NCBI GenBank assembly: GCA_004557035.1
Contig: SFFB01000019.1
Coordinates: 1-64,000, forward strand
Reading direction: 5' to 3'
Length of the DNA: 64,000 bases
Origin: Bacteroidales bacterium
Lineage (GTDB): Bacteria; Bacteroidota; Bacteroidia; Bacteroidales; Bacteroidaceae
Part shown: positions 57,105-64,000 of the stretch, piece after piece
How the letters are laid out: each line of letters opens with the position of its first letter
Position numbering within the stretch: the first letter of the stretch is position 1
Made by a program: the position numbers and the translations under genes
Notes under the pieces: generated by a model
Database searches by the model: none
The model's input: the letters and a program-made list of their open reading frames with translations, nothing else
Told to the model about the DNA's origin: nothing

Positions 57105-57830
57105 AAAAGACAAAGAGACAAAAAAAGACAAAGAGACAAAGAGACAAAAAGTCAAAAAGTCAAAAAGTCAAAGAGCTATCGGCGGCCCTGCAAGCCCTGA
57201 AGGGGCGCCACATATCAGCCCGATTGACTTCGTCTTCCTCCTCTTCTTCGAGATTATCGGCTGCGCTCGGCATAACGATCAAACAAGTTTGTAGTTCTGC
57301 TCTCGCTTGCACGATAATTCGCGCCTCGGCATAATCCAAGTAAACTTGGCTTCTGCTCTCGGCTTGTCGTCGGTTCGAAGGCCCGGGTAACGGAAGCTCC
57401 TCTAATTTCCGGCCTGTAAGGTCGGCACAATGCGGGGGTACCGAGCGGCGAGGCAAGCCCTGTAAGGGCGCCACATATCAGCCCGGGTCGCTAGGCCCGG
57501 GTAACGGAAGCCCCTCTAATTTCCGGCCTGTAAGGTCGGCACAATAGGGGGAATGAAAATGACATATTGATAACGAGACGCTTGGTGTGCCGACCTTACA
57601 GGCCGGAATATACCACAATACACCATACCCAGGCCTAACGACCTGGGCTAGTATGTGACGCCCTTACAGGGCTTGCCGGGCCGCTCAAACTCTTAGCCTC
57701 AAAGAGTCAAAAAGACAAAGAGTGGCTTGGCCGCTAAAACTCTTTTAGACTCTTAGACTTTTAGACTCTTAAACTTTTAGTCTTTTAGACTTTTAGACTC
57801 TTAGTCTCTTAGTCTTTTTCGTCTCTCTAA
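57105..57830. repeat. Composite intergenic element g: arrays, tandem REP units, nested insertion
   Basis: AGACAAAG-type units (57107-57178) open it. A REP unit (AAGCCCTGAAGGGGCGCC...AGCCCG) is interrupted by the insertion at 57223-57379 and resumes at CCCGGGTAACGG. An intact REP unit follows at 57455-57545, then an inverted copy (57585-57680), the reversed core GTGGCTTGGCCGCTAAAA (57722-57739), and about 12 TTAGACTY units ending near 57820. No gene is supported between purD and 57876. Confidence 0.88.
57223..57379. mobile_element. Repeat-P relative inserted in a REP palindrome
   Basis: The 157-nt element begins ATTGACTTCGTCTTCCTCC and ends CTTGTCGTCGGTTCGAAG. It sits inside the loop of a REP unit: the intact copy reads AGCCCGGGTCGCTAGGCCCG at 57481-57500, whereas here AGCCCG and GGCCCGGGTAACGG are split by the element. 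Internally it has two ACAAGT/AAGTAAACTT-centred hairpins, each flanked by CTCGGCATAA and TCTGCTCTCG. Confidence 0.75.
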
Positions 57831-57875
57831 CTTAAAAAATGTAACTTTACGCCATTATGTGACACAATATCCATT

Positions 57876-58970
57876 ATGACCACCCGTCTGTTTCCCCTCC
57901 TGCTCCTCGTGAGCCTCATAGTCCCCACCAACCTTTCGGCCACCGACAGCCTATCGGTGGATAAGCCCAACGTCATCGGCCGCCTTCGCCAAACCGCCGA
58001 ATGCTTGGCCCGTAAGCGTGTCGACACCACCTATATTGCCCTGCCTCTCCATCCCTGGCGCGTCAAGGTCAAAACCCGCGTGATGCAGACCACGCAGCGC
58101 TTCAAGAGCCACGTCGATGTGGCCGAGGCTTTCGGCGAGGGCCACACGGGCGAGTTGTTGTGGGAAGCCCGTATGCGGCCGCCCGTCACTTTCAGCAGTG
58201 GCGTTTGGGTAGGATATAGAGGTCTCGGACTGGGCTTTCAGCGCAACATGGGCAACAGCAAGAGCACGAACCTCAATCTCGAGATAGGCACACTGCCCTT
58301 TTCGGCCACCATCCATTGGCTCACGGACGAGACCGACCGCAGCGACATCCGCGTCACAGGCTGGTTGGATGGCACCTCCATCAACCGTCACGAAACCTCC
58401 CGTCTTACTTCCCCCGTCAAAACCAAAGCTCTGGTGCTCGACGCCTATTATTTTTTCAACCACCGCCGTTTTTCCCACGCCGCGGCCTATAAGCAGTCGC
58501 TCATCCAGCGGCGTTCGTCGGGCTCACTGATGTTGGGGCTGTTGGCCTACTACACCGAAGCCGACTATGCCTCGCCCGAGAACGCCGAAATGTTGCGTAT
58601 GATGGGCGGCGTGGGGCGCTTGAAAGTATGGCAGGGCAGCCTTGGTGTGGGCTACAGTTATAATTACGTGCCCTCTCCCGGTTGGCTCATCAACGCTCAC
58701 CTTATGCCGATGCTCACGTTGGTCAATTCCGGCAAGCGCCACCTCTATGCCCTGCCTGCCGAAGGCGGCGAACTTGAGCCGTTGGGCACCGAACATTTCA
58801 ACATGGGCATAGACTACAATCTCGACGGCCGGCTCTCTGTCACGCGCAGTTGGCAGCGTTTTTTTGTCAGCCTCTACGGCCAGCTCCACCATTTTTATTA
58901 CCGCCACCGCCGCACTTCCGGCCAGACCTTCGACTGGCAGGCCAATCTCTCGTTGGGTTTGAGGTTTTGA
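57876..58970 (+). CDS. DUF4421 family exported protein
   Basis: The 364-residue protein has a signal peptide (TTRLFPLLLLVSLIVPTNLSA). A beta-rich body (RMRPPVTFSSGVWVGYRGLG, WLINAHLMPMLTLVNSGKRH) ends QANLSLGLRF with a terminal Phe, an outer-membrane barrel pattern. It matches the DUF4421 family in Bacteroidetes, of unknown function. A possible -7 (TAACTTTA, 57842-57849) lies 26 nt before the ATG, just past an octamer array. Confidence 0.82.
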   Translation: MTTRLFPLLLLVSLIVPTNLSATDSLSVDKPNVIGRLRQTAECLARKRVDTTYIALPLHPWRVKVKTRVMQTTQRFKSHVDVAEAFGEGHTGELLWEARMRPPVTFSSGVWVGYRGLGLGFQRNMGNSKSTNLNLEIGTLPFSATIHWLTDETDRSDIRVTGWLDGTSINRHETSRLTSPVKTKALVLDAYYFFNHRRFSHAAAYKQSLIQRRSSGSLMLGLLAYYTEADYASPENAEMLRMMGGVGRLKVWQGSLGVGYSYNYVPSPGWLINAHLMPMLTLVNSGKRHLYALPAEGGELEPLGTEHFNMGIDYNLDGRLSVTRSWQRFFVSLYGQLHHFYYRHRRTSGQTFDWQANLSLGLRF

Positions 58971-58991
58971 TGAAATCCACCTCACGCCCCG

Positions 58992-59099
58992 CTATGCCTT
59001 GTCTATCTTAAAGCCGAGTTTCAAGATGAGTTTGATGGTCTCTTCGGCCGTATGGCGGTCATAGAGTTTTTCGTCGACGACTGCGCGTAAATGCAAAGT
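58992..59099 (-). pseudogene. 3' remnant of a lost gene, cut at an octamer array
   Basis: On the minus strand 35 codons are open up to TAG at 58992-58994: HLRAVVDEKLYDRHTAEETI then KLILKLGFKIDKA. There is no ATG, and in-frame TGA appears at 59102-59100, within the first units of the CAAAAGTT array. The composition is clearly protein-like (amphipathic helix with AEETIKLILKLGF). It looks like the C-terminus of a gene whose front part has been replaced by the array. The family is not recognised. Confidence 0.4.
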
Positions 59100-59220
59100 T
59101 CAAAAGTTCAAAAGTTCAAAAGTTCAAAAGTTCAAAAATCTAAGAGACTAAGAGTCTAAGAGACTAAAAGTCTAAGAGAGTTTGAGCGGCCAAGCCACTC
59201 TTTGTCTCTATGTCTCTCGC
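59094..59220 (+). repeat. Octamer array with core, copy h
   Basis: CAAAAGTT repeated five times passes, in the same 8-base phase, into TAAGAGAC TAAGAGTC TAAGAGAC TAAAAGTC TAAGAGAG, then TTTGAGCGGCCAAGCCAC and TCTTTGTC TCTATGTC TC. The switch from CAAAAGTT to TAAGAGAC units without loss of phase shows that period is conserved more than sequence. Confidence 0.88.
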
Positions 59221-59261
59221 CCGCAAGACCTGTTAAGAAGTTAAAAAAAACGGCGGGCTCG

Positions 59262-59293
59262 TTTGGACTTTTCAAGGATTAAACCTTATTTTG
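59262..59293 (+). promoter_or_regulatory. Probable promoter of the GH20 gene
   Basis: TTTG (59262-59265), a 20-nt spacer and TTATTTTG (59286-59293) form a near-consensus pair. The ATG is 52 nt beyond the box. Confidence 0.5.
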
Positions 59294-59344
59294 CACAGAC
59301 TATTTCCTTGTTCAACAAAACCATACATTTTAATATCCAAGACT

Positions 59345-62300
59345 ATGACCAACAAACTACTTTTTGCTTTGACGCTCTGCCTCGGACTGTTCACGGCCAC
59401 AAGGGCGCAAAACCTGCCGGAGTTTACCAACGGGGACGAACCGGTGTGGTTTTTGATTGAATTTATGGGTGGAGGGGCCGTCGTGGAAGCGCAAAACGAC
59501 GGTGAAGAAGTGAAAACGGCCAGCCTCACGGCCTCGGACGACCAGTTCTGGAAGTTTGTGGGCGACAACACGGCGGGTTTCCAACTGGTGAGCCGAAGCG
59601 GCAAAACGCTCTACGCCACCACCGCGGCCAAAAACGGTATGCTCCACGCTGCCGCCACGCCCGCAAACGGTAACACGACTTTCGTTGTCCAAACCACCAC
59701 CAACACGACCTATGCCGACGGCTTGGTGCTTTCGCCAAAGGCCAACACGGCTGTCTATATGAACCAATGGGGAGGTGCCGGCGCCGGCAAGTCGCTGGGG
59801 CTCTGGGACAACCGCTCAGACGAGAACCAACCCTTCCGACTGGTGAGCGAAGAAGACTATCTGGCCTCGCTGCCGAAGGTGAGTCTCATCCCCTATCCGC
59901 AGTCGCTCACCATGGGTGAGGGCTTCGTGACCGTGGCCTCACTGACGGGCATTGGCTGCGACGACGCTGCGGCTATGCCCTATGCCGAAGAGTTTGCCGG
60001 CCGACTCAAAGCCACCGGCGGCATCAACCTGACCGTGGGGAGCCAAAGCGTGACGGGCGGCATCAACCTGACCACCGACGCCAACCTTGACCACGAGGCT
60101 TACACGCTCCACATTACAGACGGCGGCGTCAACATCACGGCAGCCGACTCTACGGGCTTCTTCTATGCCTTGCAGACGCTCAAACAACTGCTGCCCGACG
60201 CCATCTACGGCGCGGCCCTCACCGACGGTTCGGACTGGAAGCTGCCGCTGCTCGACATCGCAGATCATCCGCAGTGGGGTCACCGTGGCTTTATGCTCGA
60301 CGTGGCCCGCCACTTCTTCTCCAAAACAGAGGTGAAACGCGTGCTCGACGTGATGGCCACCTACAAACTCAACCGCCTGCACTGGCACCTCACCGACGAC
60401 CAGGGCTGGCGTGTGGAGATACCCGAATATCCACGCCTCACGGAGGTGGGCAGCATCCGACAAGGTTCGTTTGTGAACGCCGGCGGCGACTCGAAGTTTT
60501 TTGACGACACGGAATATGGCCGCGGCAAATGGTACTCGCTCGACGACCTGCGCGAGATTGTGGCCTACGCCAAAAGCCGTAACATCGAGATTATTCCAGA
60601 AATAGACCTGCCGGGCCACATGGTGGCTGCCGTGGCGGCCTACCCCAACCTGTCGTGCGACTCGACAAAGACCTACAGCGTACGCATTGACGGTGGCATC
60701 TCGCAAGACGTGCTCAACGTGGGCCGCGACGAGGTGATTGACTTCCTCAAATGCGTGTTGGGCCACATCGCCGAGGTCTTCCCCTATCCCTACATCCACA
60801 TCGGTGGCGACGAATGTCCCACGACACAATGGGCCGCCAACGCCGACTGCCTCAAACGCGTGACCGACGAGGGGCTGAGCGGCGTGGAAGAATTGCAACC
60901 TTGGCTCGTGGAACAATTGGGCACTTGGCTCAAAGACACCTACGGCAAAGACATCGTGGTGTGGGACGAACTGCTCACCCACTGGACTTCTTCCAACACG
61001 GTGAAGCCCGTCATCATGGCTTGGAACAACATCACCAAGAGTGCCGACGCCGCCGACAAGGGGTTCAAGAGCATCGTGGTGCCTTATCAGAGTCTCTATC
61101 TTGATTTCTACCAGGTGCCGGCCTCACAGCGCCTCATCGACGAACCCTATCAAGGCGGCTGGGGCGACAACTTCGTCAACAGCATCGAAGACGTCTATGC
61201 GCTCAATCCCGTGGGCTCGCTCTCGGGCCGCGAAGACTTCTGTCTGGGTGTGCAGGGCAACCTCTGGACGGAGACCTGCAACGACAGCATCGAACTGGAA
61301 TATCAGCTGCTGCCGCGTATGTTGGCGCTGAGCGAAACAGGCTGGCTGCCGGCTTCGGCCAAGAATTGGCACAGTTTCCACTACCGTCTGCAGAGCCACG
61401 ACGAAATTCTCGACCAAATGGGCTACACCTATGCCCGCCACTATATCATCGACACACCGCAGACCGAGGTGGAGAAGACTCTGACCGAGGCCCAAAACAT
61501 TGCCGCGGCTCTGAAACCGGGACAGGCCGGATATCCCACGACCGAAGTGACCTCTACGCTGACACAAGCCATAGAAGCCCTCAAAGCCGACCCGACCGAC
61601 GTCGCGCTGCTCACGGCACTGCAAGAAGCCATCACAGCCGTCAAAACTGCTCCAGTGGTGACACCCACACCGGGCAAGACCTATAAGATTGTGTCGGCAG
61701 CCACTTACTATCGCGAACAATATGAAGGTTCTACGCTCTATGCCGACGGCACAGGGGTGCGCTTCCACTACACACCCCAGACCGAGCCGGAAGAACTCTG
61801 GACCATCGAGGTCGACGGCAGCGGATACAAACTCAAAAACATTCAGACGGGCCTGCGACTCACCCTCCCCACGCTGAACGAGGCTGCCACACTCACGACC
61901 GAAGGCTCACAGCTGACCATGGCCACGCCGACAAGCCTCAACACGACAGCTACCTACATTCCCGGCACAGTAGTATGGTCGGTGGCAGGCGACGCCACGG
62001 CAGGCAGTGTGCGGCGACTCTATGCTTACTGCACCGGCAAGGCCATGGCCAAAGACAACGCCACGCCCCACTATCCCGGCACTTGGCGCCTTGAAGAGGT
62101 GAACGACTACGCCGCCTGGTTGCAAGGACTCGTGGCCAAGGCCGACCACATCATCCTCACTGCCCGTCCGGGACAAATGAATGAGCCCACCGAAGAGGCA
62201 TTGGCTTATCTCACCGCCGAAGTCATCACACCGGCCACCGACAGTCTGGCACAGGGCACAGTGACCGAGGCCACCTACCTGCACTTCGTGGAACGCTACA

Positions 62301-62890
62301 ACAACTTTCTCGCCATGCCGCGCACCTCACCGGCCGATGCCCTGAGCGAGGACGTTTATTATCGCATTGCCAACGCCTATTTCACCACACAATATGCCAA
62401 GGCCAACACGTCGACGGGCACGGTGGTGCCTGCCACACTGGGTGCCGACGACGAGACCTATCTCTGGCAAATAAAGAAAAACGCCGACGGCTCCATCTGT
62501 CTTTACAACGTGGCCACACGCACGGCCGCACGCGTCAGTGCGTCGACAGCCGACACCCAAGTGAAACTGGGCGAACCCACAGCTTGGACGCTCAGCCAAA
62601 GCACCACCGACGAAGGACAAACGGGCTTGAACATCCTCGCCTCGGGCGGCGAAACAAGCTGGTATGTCAACCCCAATGCCTGGAACTACGTGTTGCTGAA
62701 ACCCAAAACGTGGGGCGCAGCGATATGGACGTTTGAAAAGACCTCTATCGTCTCCGGCATGGGCGACAACCTGACGGCCGCCATCCCCACATCAGCCGTG
62801 ACCTACTATGACCTGCAGGGACGTCGCCTCACCCAGCCCACCCGGGGCGTCTGCATCTCGTCTGACGGCCACAAGACGGTGAGACCGTGA
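59345..62890 (+). CDS. Secreted beta-N-acetylhexosaminidase, GH20
   Basis: The 1181-residue enzyme removes terminal GlcNAc/GalNAc from glycans such as mucin or host N-glycans. A signal peptide (FALTLCLGLFTATRAQ) is followed by an N-terminal beta domain (20-170). A GH20b domain (175-310) and the catalytic barrel (about 320-680) come next, with HRGFMLDVARHFFSK, LHWHLTDDQGWRVEI and HIGGDECP (catalytic Asp489-Glu490). Residues 700-1150 are non-catalytic, with a ricin-like stretch (YKIVSAATYYREQYEG). The tail TYYDLQGRRLTQPTRGVCI is sorting-like and compares with the protein at 908. The ATG at 59345 is chosen because the signal peptide begins there. Confidence 0.93.
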   Translation: MTNKLLFALTLCLGLFTATRAQNLPEFTNGDEPVWFLIEFMGGGAVVEAQNDGEEVKTASLTASDDQFWKFVGDNTAGFQLVSRSGKTLYATTAAKNGMLHAAATPANGNTTFVVQTTTNTTYADGLVLSPKANTAVYMNQWGGAGAGKSLGLWDNRSDENQPFRLVSEEDYLASLPKVSLIPYPQSLTMGEGFVTVASLTGIGCDDAAAMPYAEEFAGRLKATGGINLTVGSQSVTGGINLTTDANLDHEAYTLHITDGGVNITAADSTGFFYALQTLKQLLPDAIYGAALTDGSDWKLPLLDIADHPQWGHRGFMLDVARHFFSKTEVKRVLDVMATYKLNRLHWHLTDDQGWRVEIPEYPRLTEVGSIRQGSFVNAGGDSKFFDDTEYGRGKWYSLDDLREIVAYAKSRNIEIIPEIDLPGHMVAAVAAYPNLSCDSTKTYSVRIDGGISQDVLNVGRDEVIDFLKCVLGHIAEVFPYPYIHIGGDECPTTQWAANADCLKRVTDEGLSGVEELQPWLVEQLGTWLKDTYGKDIVVWDELLTHWTSSNTVKPVIMAWNNITKSADAADKGFKSIVVPYQSLYLDFYQVPASQRLIDEPYQGGWGDNFVNSIEDVYALNPVGSLSGREDFCLGVQGNLWTETCNDSIELEYQLLPRMLALSETGWLPASAKNWHSFHYRLQSHDEILDQMGYTYARHYIIDTPQTEVEKTLTEAQNIAAALKPGQAGYPTTEVTSTLTQAIEALKADPTDVALLTALQEAITAVKTAPVVTPTPGKTYKIVSAATYYREQYEGSTLYADGTGVRFHYTPQTEPEELWTIEVDGSGYKLKNIQTGLRLTLPTLNEAATLTTEGSQLTMATPTSLNTTATYIPGTVVWSVAGDATAGSVRRLYAYCTGKAMAKDNATPHYPGTWRLEEVNDYAAWLQGLVAKADHIILTARPGQMNEPTEEALAYLTAEVITPATDSLAQGTVTEATYLHFVERYNNFLAMPRTSPADALSEDVYYRIANAYFTTQYAKANTSTGTVVPATLGADDETYLWQIKKNADGSICLYNVATRTAARVSASTADTQVKLGEPTAWTLSQSTTDEGQTGLNILASGGETSWYVNPNAWNYVLLKPKTWGAAIWTFEKTSIVSGMGDNLTAAIPTSAVTYYDLQGRRLTQPTRGVCISSDGHKTVRP

Positions 62891-62894
62891 AATA

Positions 62895-63012
62895 GAGAAT
62901 AAGAGTCAAAAAGACTAAGAGTCTAAGAGACTAAGAGTTTTAGCGGCCAAGCCACTCTTTGTCTCTTTGACTCTTTGACTCTTTGTCTCTTAGACTTTTA
63001 GACTCTTCGTCT
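62895..63012 (+). repeat. Octamer array with core, copy i
   Basis: AGTCAAAA AGACTAAG AGTCTAAG AGACTAAG then TTTTAGCGGCCAAGCCAC then TCTTTGTC TCTTTGAC TCTTTGAC TCTTTGTC TCTTAGAC TTTTAGAC TCTTCGTC. This is the best two-armed copy, with 4 left and about 7 right units. It fills the gap between the GH20 gene and the regulator gene. Confidence 0.9.
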
Positions 63013-63029
63013 CACAAAATAACTCCACT

Positions 63030-63890
63030 ATGAAACAACGTCTGCCTGCTCTGATTGTATTTGCCGTGTTGCTTGGAGCGGCCGTGGGCAGTGGCTATCA
63101 CAGCTACAACGTTTGCCGCGACGAAATGGCCGCCGACCTCTCGCAGGCTTTGGCCAAATGTCTGGACCAAGACGCCGACCGACTGTTACCTGCCGACACC
63201 ATACGGGCTTATGCCCAAGCCAAAGCCACCACCGAAGGGCCCATGATGATGGCGATTGGCAGCCGACGGCTCACCCGACATCTGCGCCACAAAAATCTGG
63301 CCGACGCCGCCTTCATCACCTTCGACACCGACGGCGATGCCAACATCTCACCGTCCATTCCCGAAGGGGCCATCGGAAGCGACACCCTCACTTGGTATGA
63401 CGACAGAAACCAAACGCGCGTGGCCCTGCGCAGTTACGCCTCGGTGTCGGTGGCCGGCATCTTGGCTTCGGCCGACATGAGCGGTTCGCTCGGGCTGTTT
63501 GTCGTGGCCCTGCTTTGGGGCAGTGTGATGTGGCTCTATCCAGCACGACGCAGCCGACTCAGTGGGATGGCAACCATCACGACCTCAGACCGTCCGACGC
63601 TGAACTATGACCCACAGACCGACACATTTTTGGGACGCGGCGGAGAGAACATTCACTTCACTCCCATGCAACACCGGCTGATGAAGATGTTTCTCGCCGC
63701 TCCGCGCCATCAGCTCTCACACCAAACCATCTGCCAAACCCTCTGGCCCAAGAAAGACCAACCCGCCGACACGCTCTATGCCCTCATCAAGCGCCTCAAA
63801 CCCATACTCGAAGAGCAGATGAACGTGAAAATAGAATGTCAACGCGGACGATACTATCGGCTCACCGCCGACGAGACTTCTCATCCATAA
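63030..63890 (+). CDS. Membrane-tethered winged-helix regulator
   Basis: The 286-residue protein has an N-terminal helix (LIVFAVLLGAAVGSGY) and a periplasmic domain of about 130 residues. A second helix (about 153-172, LGLFVVALLWGSVMWLYPAR) precedes a C-terminal winged-helix DNA-binding domain of OmpR/PhoB type (residues 190-280: LNYDPQTDTFLGRGGENIHF, TPMQHRLMKMFLAAPRHQLS, YALIKRLKPILEEQMNVKIE, GRYYRL). It would sense an extracytoplasmic signal directly and regulate transcription, a ToxR-like but inverted layout. Targets are unknown; no histidine kinase is nearby. Confidence 0.82.
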   Translation: MKQRLPALIVFAVLLGAAVGSGYHSYNVCRDEMAADLSQALAKCLDQDADRLLPADTIRAYAQAKATTEGPMMMAIGSRRLTRHLRHKNLADAAFITFDTDGDANISPSIPEGAIGSDTLTWYDDRNQTRVALRSYASVSVAGILASADMSGSLGLFVVALLWGSVMWLYPARRSRLSGMATITTSDRPTLNYDPQTDTFLGRGGENIHFTPMQHRLMKMFLAAPRHQLSHQTICQTLWPKKDQPADTLYALIKRLKPILEEQMNVKIECQRGRYYRLTADETSHP

Positions 63891-63934
63891 ATTCACGCAG
63901 AAATCAAAATGTCAGACAAATGTCTGCCACTTAT

Positions 63935-63960
63935 AAAGGCTGTCCGAGAGGGCGGCCTTT
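63935..63960 (+). terminator. Probable terminator of the regulator gene
   Basis: AAAGGC-tg-tCC and GG-cG-GCCTTT pair imperfectly (63935-63960), followed by AATTTTG. The T-run doubles as a -7 box for the next gene. Confidence 0.45.
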
Positions 63961-63967
63961 AATTTTG
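63960..63967 (+). promoter_or_regulatory. -7 box at the window end
   Basis: TAATTTTG fits TAnnTTTG. The frame from the ATG at 63977 stops after seven codons, so the next gene probably starts at the ATG at 63997, beyond what can be read. Confidence 0.4.
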
Positions 63968-64000
63968 CCGTCAAAAATGACTAAGGCAATAATCGTATGA

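Noticed and set aside
57062..57334. Small protein frames inside the octamer/REP elements
   Set aside because: They translate low-complexity repeats (TKRQKKTKRQRDKK-like) that change between copies; no coding signal.

Overview
The window looks like chromosomal DNA of a Bacteroidales bacterium, most likely Prevotellaceae or a close relative, with fairly GC-rich coding sequence. The evidence is Bacteroidetes-type promoters (-7 TAnnTTTG with an upstream TTTG/TTG about 20 nt away), families largely confined to this phylum (PorT, DUF4836, DUF5020, DUF4421, Bacteroidetes alpha-2-macroglobulin), and secreted proteins ending in the short C-terminal tail (V/E-Y-D/S-L/I-x-GR ... KGVYV) typical of Prevotella. 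Species cannot be fixed from the sequence alone.

Layout. 0-5 kb: end of an unknown gene, tRNA-Leu(UAG), a large secreted protein followed by a 55-residue peptide gene, and an AT-richer island with a HigB/HigA toxin-antitoxin pair. 5-16 kb: tRNA-Arg(CCG), purL, alkaline phosphatase, a zinc-ribbon membrane protein, a cation-diffusion-facilitator efflux protein, PorT (type IX secretion), a DUF5020 protein and metY. 15.6-24.3 kb: a forward run ftsX - small membrane protein - uppP - truB - queA - folK/GNAT fusion - amino-acid permease - GDSL/sialate-O-acetylesterase. 24.5-34.5 kb: gpmI, a membrane-anchored unknown, a cobalamin adenosyltransferase/methyltransferase/xerD reverse block, then aroQ - pyk - O-methyltransferase - rbfA - Lol-type permease. 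34.4-42.4 kb: two glycosyltransferases, ferritin, and a VTC-domain polyphosphate polymerase/DUF4956/DUF2490 cluster leading to a beta-helix surface protein. 42.7-64 kb: a DUF4836 lipoprotein, an ABC exporter pair, a giant alpha-2-macroglobulin, a metal ABC transporter (binding protein and ATPase, no permease beside them), a DedA-like protein, purD, a DUF4421 protein, a GH20 hexosaminidase and a membrane-tethered winged-helix regulator.

The genes are mostly ordinary housekeeping and envelope functions. The unusual material lies between them. (1) Three copies of a promoter-driven two-hairpin unit (8.9, 27.7 and 38.0 kb) share a T-rich box exactly 17 nt before a TA[TC]CTTTGA -7 box, then hairpin 1, a TTACGG motif and hairpin 2. 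They look like a small-RNA family. (2) Nine arrays of a period-8 repeat (AGWCWAAR) surround an invariant core containing GCGGCCAAGCCAC, and are often compounded with REP-like palindromes. (3) A hairpin element carries a ready-made promoter upstream of tRNA-Leu, gpmI and aroQ. Related copies lie inside the DedA-like gene in frame and inside a REP palindrome. (4) A third intergenic repeat is built on GTGACTGGGTGATTGG. No rRNA, CRISPR array, transposase, integron or prophage is visible.
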